DNA of 64,000 nt from Kineococcus rhizosphaerae. Lineage in GTDB: Bacteria; Actinomycetota; Actinomycetes; Actinomycetales; Kineococcaceae. A model generated the notes under the pieces. That model saw nothing but the letters and a program-made list of their open reading frames with translations. It ran no database searches and had not been told where the DNA came from. Of the stretch, positions 17,306 to 25,060 are shown piece after piece (position 1 is the first letter of the stretch; each line of letters opens with the position of its first letter). The stretch covers positions 248,001-312,000 of the forward strand of contig NZ_PVZF01000007.1 of NCBI RefSeq assembly GCF_003002055.1, given 5' to 3'. Made by a program: the position numbers and the translations under genes.

Positions 17306-17853
17306 GCGAGGAACTCGTCCGGACCGAGCGCCTCGTCCTGACCCGTCCGGTCCCCGCCGACCTCGACGACGTGTTCGCGCTGTACTCCGACCCCGCGGTG
17401 TGGGAGCACTTCCCCAGCCGCCGGCACACGCACCGCGACGCGACGGCGCAGCTCCTGGAGCACGTCGACGAGAGCTGGCGGCTCATCGGCCTCGGCAGCT
17501 GGGTCGCGCGCGACGCCGACGGGACCCTCGTGGGGACGGGCGGCTGCGACCTGCGGCTGGGGCTGGCCTGGAACCTGGGGTACCGGCTGGCCCGGAGCGC
17601 GTGGGGGCGGGGTTTCGCCCAGGAGGTCATCCGGGCCGCGCTCGCGGCGGCCGGACGGGTCCGTCCCGACCTCGCGGTCACGGCGTACCTGCTGGAGCAC
17701 AACGTCCGCTCGAAGGCCACGGCCGAACGGGCGGGCCTGGACCTCGTCTGGACCGGACCGGACGCGGGGAACCCCGACCGCGACGCCGTGCGGCTGCTCT
17801 ACGCCGACCGGCCGCTGAGCGCGATCGTCGTGCGCGAGCTCACCGCGACCTGA
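17302..17853 (+). CDS. GNAT-family N-acetyltransferase (RimJ/RimL-like)
   Basis: A 183-aa acetyltransferase. RTERLVLTRPVPADLDDVFALYSDP starts the RimJ/RimL-type fold. The acetyl-CoA segment is NLGYRLARSAWGRGFAQEVIRAAL, followed by LEHNVRSKATAERAGLDLV, typical of this class. The acceptor is unknown (protein N terminus, antibiotic or small amine). It is translationally coupled to the marR-like gene and overlaps the convergent cupin regulator by 14 nt at its 3' end. Confidence 0.85.
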   Translation: MSEELVRTERLVLTRPVPADLDDVFALYSDPAVWEHFPSRRHTHRDATAQLLEHVDESWRLIGLGSWVARDADGTLVGTGGCDLRLGLAWNLGYRLARSAWGRGFAQEVIRAALAAAGRVRPDLAVTAYLLEHNVRSKATAERAGLDLVWTGPDAGNPDRDAVRLLYADRPLSAIVVRELTAT

Positions 17854-18415
17854 CCTTCGGGCGGGCCCGGACGTGGATCCGCTCGCCCTGCGCCCCGAAC
17901 ACCACGAGGCACTCGACGACGGCCGGGCCGGGGTTGCTGACGCGGTGCGGCAACCGGGTGTCGAACTCGGCCGACTCCCCGGCGGCGACCTCGAAGTCGT
18001 CGCTCCCCAGCCGCATCCGCAGCCGTCCGGACATGACGTAGATCCACTCGTACCCCTCGTGGACGTTCTGCTCGTCGGAGTCCTCCCCCGCCCCCGGTTC
18101 CAGGACCTGCTTGTAGGCGCGCAACCCGCCGGGCGCCGCGGACAGCGGGACGAACGTCATGCCCTTCCACGCGGTGCGCTTCCTCGGGGCGGGCCGGCGC
18201 GCGGGCCGGACGAGCTCGTCGAGCCCGACCTCGAAGTGCTCGGTCAGCGGGAGCAGGAGTTCCAGCGTCGCCTTGCGGCCCCCGGACTCCAGGCGCGACA
18301 ACGTGCTCACGGAGATCCCCGTGGCGGCGCTGACGTCGGCGAGCGTGCGGCCCGCGTCGGTGCGCATCCGACGCAACCGCGGCCCGACCCCGGCGATGAC
18401 CCCTGCGACGTCCAC
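17840..18415 (-). CDS. XRE-cupin transcriptional regulator
   Basis: A 191-aa two-domain regulator. Residues ~10-65 form an XRE helix-turn-helix (LRRMRTDAGRTLADVSAATGISVSTLSRLESG). Residues ~95-185 form a cupin (NVHEGYEWIYVMSGRLRMRLG ... FDTRLPHRVSNPG) that would sense a small ligand. GTG 18415 is used; a TTG at 18451 would add 12 residues. It is divergent from the thioredoxin-reductase-like gene (77 bp gap) and probably regulates it, as is common for this pair. Confidence 0.85.
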   Translation of the reverse strand: MDVAGVIAGVGPRLRRMRTDAGRTLADVSAATGISVSTLSRLESGGRKATLELLLPLTEHFEVGLDELVRPARRPAPRKRTAWKGMTFVPLSAAPGGLRAYKQVLEPGAGEDSDEQNVHEGYEWIYVMSGRLRMRLGSDDFEVAAGESAEFDTRLPHRVSNPGPAVVECLVVFGAQGERIHVRARPKVRSR

Positions 18416-18492
18416 CCCCGCATGAGAACCCGGGAGTTGCCGGTCCGGCAACCCCGCTGGACCGGCCCGGGACCGGTGCCGATCCTCGGGGC

Positions 18493-19473
18493 ATGAACCA
18501 GCTCAGCACGAACGACACGTACGACGCCGTCGTGGTCGGGGGCGGTGCCGCCGGGCTGTCCGCCGCGGTGGCCCTGGGCCGGGCCCGGCGCAGCGTCCTC
18601 GTCGTCGACGCCCGGAACCCGCGCAACGCCCCGGCGGACGGGGTCCACAACTACCTGACGCGCGACGGGCTGGACCCGCGGGAGCTGCAGCGCCTGGGCG
18701 CCGAGGAGGTGCGGCGGTTCGGTGGGCGGGTGCTGCACGCCGACGCCACCGGCGCCTCGGGCAGCGCCGGGAGCTTCTCGGTGGACACCACGGAGGGGAC
18801 GGTCACGGCCCGCCGCCTCGTGGTCGCGACGGGGCTGGTCGACGAGCTCCCGCCGGTCCCCGGCCTGCGCGAGCGCTGGGGCCGCGAGGTGGTCCACTGC
18901 CCGTACTGCCACGGTTTCGAGGTCTCCGACCAGGCCCTCGGCATCGTCGCGACGAGCGCGCTGTCGGGCCACCAGGCGTGGTTGTTCCGGCAGTGGAGCG
19001 CCGACGTCGTGTACTTCGCCCACACCGCGCCGCCGCTGAGCGGCGAGCGCCGCGAGGAGCTCGAGGCCCGCGGGGTGCGGATCGTCGACGGCGAGATCGC
19101 CGAGGTCGTCGTCGACGGCGACGTCCTGCGCGGGGTACGGCTGGCCGACGGTTCCGTCGTGCAGCGGCAGGCGCTCGTCGTGGCCGCCCCGGTGCGGGTG
19201 CACTCCCCCGTGCTCGACGCCCTGGGCCTGGCGAAGGAGCCCGTGGTGGTGGGCGGGGTGGAGGTCGGCGACCGGTACCCGTCGGGTCCGGGCGGGGCCA
19301 CGACGGTCCCGGGTCTGCACCTGGCGGGCAACGTGACCGACCCGCAGGCGCAGGTCGTGACGGCGGCCGGGGCCGGGCTGGTGGCGGGGGCGGCGGTGAA
19401 CGCGGACCTCATCGCCGAGGAGACAGCGGCCGCCGTGGCCCTGGCCCGGGCCTCCGCGGTGACGGGGGCCTGA
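18493..19473 (+). CDS. Thioredoxin-reductase-like FAD/NAD(P)-dependent oxidoreductase
   Basis: A 326-aa flavoprotein. The FAD-binding motif VVGGGAAGLSAAVALGRARR is near residues 15-34, and a redox pair CPYC (C136, C139) sits in HCPYCHGFE. The terminal FAD motif is PGLHLAGNVTDPQAQVVTAAGAG. It differs from housekeeping TrxB in lacking a clear GxGxxA NADPH motif, as in the small TrxR-like group common in actinobacteria. The substrate is unknown. ATG 18493 follows GATCCT by 6 nt. The adjacent divergent XRE-cupin gene is the likely regulator. Confidence 0.85.
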   Translation: MNQLSTNDTYDAVVVGGGAAGLSAAVALGRARRSVLVVDARNPRNAPADGVHNYLTRDGLDPRELQRLGAEEVRRFGGRVLHADATGASGSAGSFSVDTTEGTVTARRLVVATGLVDELPPVPGLRERWGREVVHCPYCHGFEVSDQALGIVATSALSGHQAWLFRQWSADVVYFAHTAPPLSGERREELEARGVRIVDGEIAEVVVDGDVLRGVRLADGSVVQRQALVVAAPVRVHSPVLDALGLAKEPVVVGGVEVGDRYPSGPGGATTVPGLHLAGNVTDPQAQVVTAAGAGLVAGAAVNADLIAEETAAAVALARASAVTGA

Positions 19474-19540
19474 ACCCCGACCGCCGGCGGAACACGCGAT
19501 TCCTCCACATCTCGTACGACGCCCGGGTTACGGTCGCGGG

Positions 19541-20755
19541 GTGCGTCGGAGGTGGGTGCTGCTGGCCGGAGGGGCCGCGGTCGTGGGGCTCGGGGCGACC
19601 GGTGCGTCCCTGCTGCCGGACCGCACCGAGGCCGCCGTCCTGCCGCGCCTGCTGACCGACGCCGCCTGGCACGTCCCGGACCCGGCGGCCGACGAGGAGT
19701 GGCTGGCCCGGGGCTCGGTCCCCGGCGCGGGCGGCCCGCACGAGGCGATGGTCCGGCAGGCACTGCTGGACCTGCGGGCCCTGACGCGGCAGAACGGCGC
19801 CGTGGCCGCCGGGCCGGCGCCGTCGTGGAACTACGCGTGGCCGCGGGACTCGGCGTTCGCCGCGGTCGCGCTGGCCCGCACGGGCCACGGGGACGACGCG
19901 GCGCGCGTCCTGGGGTTCCTCGAGGACGTCCAGCTGGGCGACGGGGGCTTCGAGGCGCGCTACCTCCTGGACGGCAGCGGGACCCCGGACGGCCGGCGAC
20001 GGCAGGACGACGGGGCGGGGTGGGCGCTGTGGGCGTTGCGCGAGGTCCTGGACGCCGACCCGGCCACGGCCGCCGCGCGGGCGCGCACGCACCGCGGGCT
20101 GCTGGAGGGGGCGCTCGGCTTCGTCCTGCGGGCCACCGGATCGGGCCGCCGGTTGCCCGAACCGTCGTCGGACTACTGGGAACGCCGGGAGGCGAGCCTG
20201 ACGCTCGGTGCGGTCGCACCCCTGGTCGCCGGGCTGCGGGCGGCAGCCGCCGTCCTGTCCCGGCTCGGCGAACGTTCCCGGGCCCGGGAGGTGTCGTCGG
20301 CCGCCGGTTCCCTGGCCGAACTCGTCCACGCCGGGTTCGGCCCGTCGGGGTACGCCCGCTACGTCGACCGGGCAGAACCGCCGGGGGGTCTCGACGCGGC
20401 CGTGACGTTCCTGCTGCCGCCGTTCGCGGCCCGCGCGGAACCGGCGGTGCTGGCGGCGTTCGACGTCTACACCGCGACGGCGGCGCGGCCCGCGGGTGGG
20501 CTGGCCCCCGGGGCGGGCTGGCGGCGGGACGGGATCTCCTGGACCCCCGAGACGGCGCTGGCGGCCCTCGCGTGCGCCGCGAGCGGACGCCGCCAGGAGG
20601 CGAACTCCTGGCTGAACTGGTTGAACGCCCACCGGACCTCGTGGGGCAGCCTGCCGGAGAAGGTTCTGCCGGACGGTTCCCCGGCCGGGCCTGCGCCGCT
20701 GGGCTGGTCGGCCGCGGCGACGGTCCTCGCGGTGGCGGAACTCGGCGAACCGTGA
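19541..20755 (+). CDS. Glycoside hydrolase family 15-like protein, membrane-anchored or secreted
   Basis: A 404-aa protein with an N-terminal signal or anchor (VRRRWVLLAGGAAVVGLGATGASLL). An (alpha/alpha)6-barrel pattern of glucoamylase type follows: WNYAWPRDSAF at residue ~96, EDVQLGDGGFEARYLLDG and SSDYWERREASLTLG (candidate acid residues). It is shorter than classical GH15 enzymes (~600 aa) and lacks their N-terminal beta domain. Substrate not determinable; alpha-glucan or trehalose-like oligosaccharides are possible. GTG 19541 follows TACGGT by 6 nt. Confidence 0.75.
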   Translation: MRRRWVLLAGGAAVVGLGATGASLLPDRTEAAVLPRLLTDAAWHVPDPAADEEWLARGSVPGAGGPHEAMVRQALLDLRALTRQNGAVAAGPAPSWNYAWPRDSAFAAVALARTGHGDDAARVLGFLEDVQLGDGGFEARYLLDGSGTPDGRRRQDDGAGWALWALREVLDADPATAAARARTHRGLLEGALGFVLRATGSGRRLPEPSSDYWERREASLTLGAVAPLVAGLRAAAAVLSRLGERSRAREVSSAAGSLAELVHAGFGPSGYARYVDRAEPPGGLDAAVTFLLPPFAARAEPAVLAAFDVYTATAARPAGGLAPGAGWRRDGISWTPETALAALACAASGRRQEANSWLNWLNAHRTSWGSLPEKVLPDGSPAGPAPLGWSAAATVLAVAELGEP

Positions 20756-20757
20756 TC

Positions 20758-20788
20758 CACGTCACCTTTTCGGCGATCAAGGGACGTG
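20758..20788 (+). terminator. Weak hairpin after the GH15-like gene
   Basis: CACGTC (20758-20763) pairs with GACGTG (20783-20788), with additional CTT/AAG pairs inside, directly after the stop. A TTTT tract lies in the loop rather than after the stem, so efficient termination is uncertain. Confidence 0.3.
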
Positions 20789-20794
20789 AAGGTC

Positions 20795-20986
20795 TTGCGC
20801 GCAGTTGCACCTTGCGTGTTAGCTTCCCCACGGCTGCAGGTCACCGCAGCTCCTCGATCGTTCTGAACGCCCGCGGAGTGTGATGCGGGCGTCGCGCGGA
20901 CCGAGAACGGTTCACGTGACGTTCCCACTCAGCCCGAGTCCCGTACAAGCGCGGGGCTTGACCGACTGGAACGTGTTGGAGAAAGC
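20795..20986 (+). promoter_or_regulatory. Promoter and long 5' leader of the cold-shock gene
   Basis: A possible -35 TTGCGC (20795-20800) and -10 GTTAGC (20818-20823) give a leader of about 155 nt before the cold-shock ATG. Long structured leaders are typical of cold-induced csp mRNAs. GGAGAAAGC directly before the ATG is the ribosome binding site. No small gene was seen in the leader. Confidence 0.45.
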
Positions 20987-21190
20987 ATGGCTCAGGGCAC
21001 CGTCAAGTGGTTCAACGCCGAGAAGGGCTACGGGTTCATCGAGCAGGACGGCGGCGGTCCCGACGTCTTCGTGCACTACTCGGCCATCGGTGGCAACGGC
21101 TACCGCTCGCTCGAGGAGAACCAGCGGGTCGAGTTCGAGGTCACGCAGGGCCAGAAGGGCCCGCAGGCCGAGCAGGTCGTCGCGCTCTGA
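20987..21190 (+). CDS. cspA: Cold-shock protein (CspA family)
   Basis: A 67-aa single cold-shock domain. RNP1 is KGYGFIEQ and RNP2 is DVFVHYSAI, with WFNAEKGYG at the start. It binds single-stranded RNA/DNA and acts as an RNA chaperone. The length and sequence are typical of actinobacterial CspA. It is monocistronic: it has a long leader and is followed by a strong terminator 13 nt after the stop. Confidence 0.97.
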   Translation: MAQGTVKWFNAEKGYGFIEQDGGGPDVFVHYSAIGGNGYRSLEENQRVEFEVTQGQKGPQAEQVVAL

Positions 21191-21203
21191 TCTCGTGATC
21201 GCC

Positions 21204-21245
21204 GAAGGGCCTCCGTCCCCCCGCGGGACGGAGGCCCTTCGTCGT
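21204..21245 (+). terminator. Rho-independent terminator of cspA
   Basis: A 14-bp perfect stem, AAGGGCCTCCGTCC / GGACGGAGGCCCTT, with a short CCCCGC-type loop is followed by a T-containing tail (CGTCGTTCG). It lies 14 nt after the cspA stop. Confidence 0.85.
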
Positions 21246-21251
21246 TCGTGC

Positions 21252-21280
21252 ACGGGTTCACGAGCAGTTCGTGAACCCGT
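21252..21280 (-). terminator. Perfect 12-bp hairpin ending the ABC operon
   Basis: ACGGGTTCACGA and TCGTGAACCCGT are perfect inverted repeats around a 5-nt loop, directly adjoining the stop codon at 21281-21283 of the minus-strand operon. Together with the cspA terminator it insulates the two convergent units. A protein-binding dyad is an alternative reading. Confidence 0.6.
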
Positions 21281-22042
21281 TCACGAACGGACGGGTTTCG
21301 TCCGCACCCGGCGCCCGATCCCGGTCGTCGCGACGACCACCGCGATCGTCTCGGCGGCGATCAGCCCCACGAGGACCAGCAGTTGCACGCGCGCGGCCTC
21401 CAGCGGGCTCGCTCCGCCCAGCAGCAACCCCACGAACGCCCCGGGCAGCGTCACGAGCCCCACCGTCCGCGTCTGGTCCAGCGCCGGCGCCAGGGCCCGC
21501 GCGGCCGCGGCCCGGCCCAGCGGCGCCACCGCCTGCGCCGTCGTGGCCCCCAGCGCCAGCCACCCCTCGACGACGTCCCACCGGTCCTCGACGTCGTCGA
21601 GCATGCGCCGGCCGGCGAGGGTCGTCGCGCTCATCGACCCGCCGATCAGCTGCGCGGTGAACGGCACGACCTGCAGCACGTGCGCGGGCAGCGCCCCCAC
21701 ACCGACGACGACGCCGCAGGCCGTCGCGGCCCCCGCCCCGATCGCCAGCGCCGTCACGGGCCAGGCGCCGGCCAACCGCAACCGGCGGGCCGAGGTCCAG
21801 GACGCGACGCCGAGGGCGAGGGTCAGGTAGAGGGGCGCGAGGGCGGGGGTGCGCAGGACGAGGCCGAGGACGAGCCCGACGGCGACGATCTGCACGACGG
21901 CGCGGGCGACGACCACGACGACGTCGCGGCCCTGCCGGACCCCGCCGAGGACCCCGACGCCGACGGCGATCGCGGCCAGCAGGACGAGCGCGGCGGCGAC
22001 CGGCAGCAGGTCCGGCGGCAGGTCCCGCAGCGGGGAGGTCAC
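21281..22042 (-). CDS. FetB/YbbM-like (UPF0014) ABC exporter permease
   Basis: A 253-aa membrane protein with about seven hydrophobic segments. It has the UPF0014 core (VPFTAQLIGGSMSATTLAGRRM and TVGLVTLPGAFVGLLLGGASPLEAARVQ). In E. coli FetB acts with the ATPase FetA in iron homeostasis. No FetA sits next to it here; the nearest ATPase gene is two genes upstream and of another type. GTG 22042 overlaps the preceding permease stop (GTGA). Last gene of the four-gene coupled operon. Confidence 0.8.
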   Translation of the reverse strand: MTSPLRDLPPDLLPVAAALVLLAAIAVGVGVLGGVRQGRDVVVVVARAVVQIVAVGLVLGLVLRTPALAPLYLTLALGVASWTSARRLRLAGAWPVTALAIGAGAATACGVVVGVGALPAHVLQVVPFTAQLIGGSMSATTLAGRRMLDDVEDRWDVVEGWLALGATTAQAVAPLGRAAAARALAPALDQTRTVGLVTLPGAFVGLLLGGASPLEAARVQLLVLVGLIAAETIAVVVATTGIGRRVRTKPVRS

Positions 22043-23655
22043 GACGAGCCGACGCGGGCGAGCACCTCCGGGCCGCGCCGGTCGAGCACGGCACCGCCCT
22101 GGACGACGCCCAGCCACGGGTAGGCCACGACGGCGGCCAGGCCCAGGGGCAGCGCGATCCAGCCGGCCCACGCGGGCCCGAACAGGGCCACGACGGCGGG
22201 CACGAGGGCGGGCAGCGCCAGGACGGTCGTGGCCGCGGAGGTGCCGAACTGCGCGAGGACGGTGGCGGCGGAGGCGCCCTTGGGGGTCTGGAAGGGGTTG
22301 CTGCCGGGCGCGGGGGCCGGGTAGGGGACGAGGGCGCTGGCGACGCAGGACACCCCGAGGGAGGCGCCGAACAGGGCCAGGGCCGCACCGAGGACGGCGG
22401 GCAGCAGGGCCGGCCCGTCGACGAGCAGGGTCCCGGCGACGGTCGCGACGAGCAGGACGGGGACCTGCCAGAGCGCGGCGGCGAGCACGCGGCCGGCGCG
22501 GTCGTCGCGGCCGCGGACGCCGGTGGCCAGGTGCAGGGCGAAGGCGGAGTGGTCGTAGGCGACGTCGTTGTGCAGGGACCAGCCCATGACGAAGGCGACG
22601 GCGGGCCCGGCGGCCAGGGGCCAGCGGCCCACGTCGCCGCCCTGGGACAGGGGCAGGACGACGAGCAGCAGGGGGATGACGACCAGCGACGCGGCGCTGA
22701 GCAGGTAGCGGGGGTCGCGCCGCCAGTACCGGCTGCAGCGCACGGCGACCGCGACCGCCGGGGTGGCGGGCAGCCGGTCCAGGACCGGGTGCCGGCGGCC
22801 CTCGGCGTGGCCCGAGGACGCCGAGCGGGCCTCGGGCCCGGTGCCGGCGGGGCCGAGGGCCAGGGCCCAGCCGGCGAGGACGAGGGCGAGGACGGCGACG
22901 GCCAGCGCGAACCGCGGCAGCGCGCGGGCCCAGTCCCCGTCGGCGGCGTCGGCCGCGGCGGCGAACGCGAACCCCGGCGGGGTCCAGCCGGCGATCCCCG
23001 CCAGGGTCCGGCCCACCTCGGGCAGCCCCTCACCGGCGCGGCCCACGACGAGGTTGAACCCGGGCCCGGCGCACACGAGGGCCAGCCCCCCGAGGATCGC
23101 GACGGCGTCGCGCGTGCGGCGCCGGCGCAGCAGCGCGGCGGCCGCGGTGGTGGTGGCCCGGGAGGCGGCGACGGCGGTCAGGACGGCGACGGCGAGGGCG
23201 GGCACGGCGAACACCGCGGCCGCGGGGGTCCGGGAGAACGCCACGACGGCGGCGAGGGCGAGCAGGACGGTCGCGAGCCCGGGCAGGCCGAGCAGCCCGG
23301 CGACCAGCGAGCCGGGCACGAGGCGCCGGCGGCGGACGCCGAGGGTGGCGAACCGGGCGGGGTCGAGGGTCTCGTCGACGCCGAAGGCCACGAGCGGCAG
23401 GACCGCCCAGCCGAGGACGCCGAGCGTGCCGAGGCCCACGACGGCCGGTCCGGCCACGTCGGGGGAGCTGAACCGCAGCGCGACGAGCCCGGCGCCGAGG
23501 AGCACGACGACGCCGAGGGCCCAGACGGCGGCCAGGACGAACCCGACGACCTGCCAGGGGCTGCGCCGCAACCCGTTGCGCAGCAGGGTGAGCTTGAGGC
23601 GGACGAAGGTCCCGACGCCGGGCCCGGCGTCCACGGGGTGCGCGAGGGGGTTCAC
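22039..23655 (-). CDS. ABC transporter permease, large polytopic
   Basis: A 538-aa protein with about 12 hydrophobic helices and Ala/Val/Leu-rich composition. An amphipathic start (TFVRLKLTLLRNGLRRSPWQ) resembles bacterial ABC-2-type export permeases, and a charged loop lies near the middle (RSASSGHAEGRRHP). It overlaps the ATPase gene by 4 nt (GTGA at 23652-23655), so the two make one transporter. Substrate unknown; the pair resembles actinobacterial exporters of lipids, peptides or drugs. Confidence 0.8.
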   Translation of the reverse strand: MNPLAHPVDAGPGVGTFVRLKLTLLRNGLRRSPWQVVGFVLAAVWALGVVVLLGAGLVALRFSSPDVAGPAVVGLGTLGVLGWAVLPLVAFGVDETLDPARFATLGVRRRRLVPGSLVAGLLGLPGLATVLLALAAVVAFSRTPAAAVFAVPALAVAVLTAVAASRATTTAAAALLRRRRTRDAVAILGGLALVCAGPGFNLVVGRAGEGLPEVGRTLAGIAGWTPPGFAFAAAADAADGDWARALPRFALAVAVLALVLAGWALALGPAGTGPEARSASSGHAEGRRHPVLDRLPATPAVAVAVRCSRYWRRDPRYLLSAASLVVIPLLLVVLPLSQGGDVGRWPLAAGPAVAFVMGWSLHNDVAYDHSAFALHLATGVRGRDDRAGRVLAAALWQVPVLLVATVAGTLLVDGPALLPAVLGAALALFGASLGVSCVASALVPYPAPAPGSNPFQTPKGASAATVLAQFGTSAATTVLALPALVPAVVALFGPAWAGWIALPLGLAAVVAYPWLGVVQGGAVLDRRGPEVLARVGSS

Positions 23656-24452
23656 CGCAGCCAGTCCAGGGTCCCGGAGACGTCGCGGGTGCCGCCGACG
23701 AGGTCGACGAACCGTTCCTCCAGGGACCCGGCGCCCCGGACGGCGGCGAGCTCCCCGGCGGCCAGGACCCGGCCGCCGGCGATGACGGCGACGTGGCTGC
23801 ACAGCCGTTCGACGAGGTCCATGACGTGGCTGGACAGCACCACGGTCCCGCCGCCGCGGACGTACCCGTCGAGGATGGAGCGGATGGTGGCGCCGCTGAC
23901 GGGGTCGACGGCCTCGAAGGGTTCGTCGAGGACGAGGACTCGGGGGGCGTGGACGAGGGCGCACGCGAGGGCGGCCTTCTTCGTCATCCCGGCGGAGTAG
24001 TCGACGACGAGGGTGTCCTGCGCGCCGGCGAGGCCGAGGGCGTCGAGGAGTTCGCGCGAGCGCTGCTCGACGACGTCGCGGGGCATGCCGCGCAGCAGCC
24101 CGGAGTACCGGACGAGTTCGAGGCCGGAGAGCCGGTCGAACAACCGGACCCCGTCGGGCAGGACCCCGAGCCGGCGCTTGGCGCCGATCGGGTCGGCCCA
24201 CACGTCGGCGCCGAGGACGGACGCGCGCCCGGCGTCGGGACGCAGCAGCCCCGTGGCCATCGACAGGGTCGTCGTCTTGCCGGCCCCGTTGGGCCCGACG
24301 ACGCCGTAGAAGGAGCCGGCGGGCACGTCGAGGTCGATCCCGGCGACGGCGACCTTCGGGCCGAAGCGCTTGGCCAGGCCCCGCAGGGCGAGCGCGGTGC
24401 CCGCCGGGGAGCCCGCCGGGGAGCCGCCGGGGCCGTCCACCCGCTCGTTCAC
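23652..24452 (-). CDS. ABC transporter ATP-binding protein
   Basis: A 266-aa ATPase. Walker A is GPNGAGKTT (near residue 52), Walker B is RVLVLDEPFEAVD and the switch His is in LSSHVMD. The signature loop is degenerate, VDYSAGMTKK instead of LSGGQ, as in several ABC-2 exporters. It partners with the following permease, coupled by a 4-nt overlap. GTG 24452 overlaps the GNAT stop upstream. Confidence 0.92.
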   Translation of the reverse strand: MNERVDGPGGSPAGSPAGTALALRGLAKRFGPKVAVAGIDLDVPAGSFYGVVGPNGAGKTTTLSMATGLLRPDAGRASVLGADVWADPIGAKRRLGVLPDGVRLFDRLSGLELVRYSGLLRGMPRDVVEQRSRELLDALGLAGAQDTLVVDYSAGMTKKAALACALVHAPRVLVLDEPFEAVDPVSGATIRSILDGYVRGGGTVVLSSHVMDLVERLCSHVAVIAGGRVLAAGELAAVRGAGSLEERFVDLVGGTRDVSGTLDWLR

Positions 24453-25039
24453 CGGGACAGCCGGTGGTGCAGGCCGGCCCGGACCGCGGGCCACTCCGCG
24501 GCGGTGATGGAGAACACGACGGTGTCGCGCAGGGAGCCGTCGGGCAGGACCTGGTCGTTGCGCAGCACCCCGTCCTGCTTGGCGCCCAGGCGGGCGATGG
24601 CGGTGCGGGACTGGTGGTTGTGCCAGTGGGTGCGGAACTCCACGGCGATGCAGTCGAGGTCCTCGAACGCGCGGGTCAGCAGCAGCAGCTTGGTCTCGGC
24701 GTTGACGCCGGTGCGCTGCGCGCTGGGCGCGAGGAACGTCGAGCCGATCTCCAGCTTGCGGTCGGCGGGGCGGACGTTCATGTAGGTCGTCGCCCCGCAG
24801 ACGGCGCCGGTGTCGAGGCGGCGCACGGCCCACGGCGCCATGCTCCCCCGCTGCTGCAGGCCCAGGCGGCGGTCGATCTCGGCGTCCACGGCGTCGGGGG
24901 CGGGGATCCGCGTGTACCAGGTCCGGTGCAGGTCGTCCTCGGCGACGACGGCGCGCAGCCCCTCGGCGTGGTCGTGGGTGAGCGGCTCCAGGGCCACTCG
25001 GTCGCCGGACAGGGGCACGGGGGTCGCGAACTCGCTCAC
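24449..25039 (-). CDS. GNAT-family N-acetyltransferase
   Basis: A 196-aa acetyltransferase of the RimJ/RimL type (VALEPLTHDHAEGLRAVV, EIGSTFLAPSAQRTGVNAETKLLLLTRAFE, HNHQSRTAIARLGAKQDGVLR). It probably acetylates a protein N terminus or a small amine. First gene of a run of four genes joined by 4-nt overlaps (GNAT, ATPase, permease, FetB-like). GTG start lies 7 nt after TAGGGT, a leaderless pattern. Confidence 0.85.
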   Translation of the reverse strand: MSEFATPVPLSGDRVALEPLTHDHAEGLRAVVAEDDLHRTWYTRIPAPDAVDAEIDRRLGLQQRGSMAPWAVRRLDTGAVCGATTYMNVRPADRKLEIGSTFLAPSAQRTGVNAETKLLLLTRAFEDLDCIAVEFRTHWHNHQSRTAIARLGAKQDGVLRNDQVLPDGSLRDTVVFSITAAEWPAVRAGLHHRLSR

Positions 25040-25060
25040 CCCCGTGACCCTATCCAGGCC

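Noticed and set aside
20910-20931. PHO-box-like repeat (GTTCACGTGAC GTTCCCACTCA) before cspA
   Set aside because: Only two imperfect units inside a long leader; no reason for phosphate control of a cold-shock gene. Probably chance in GC-rich DNA.
21252-21280. Attachment site or phage remnant
   Set aside because: The dyad fits a terminator directly after a stop codon; no integrase or tRNA is near.
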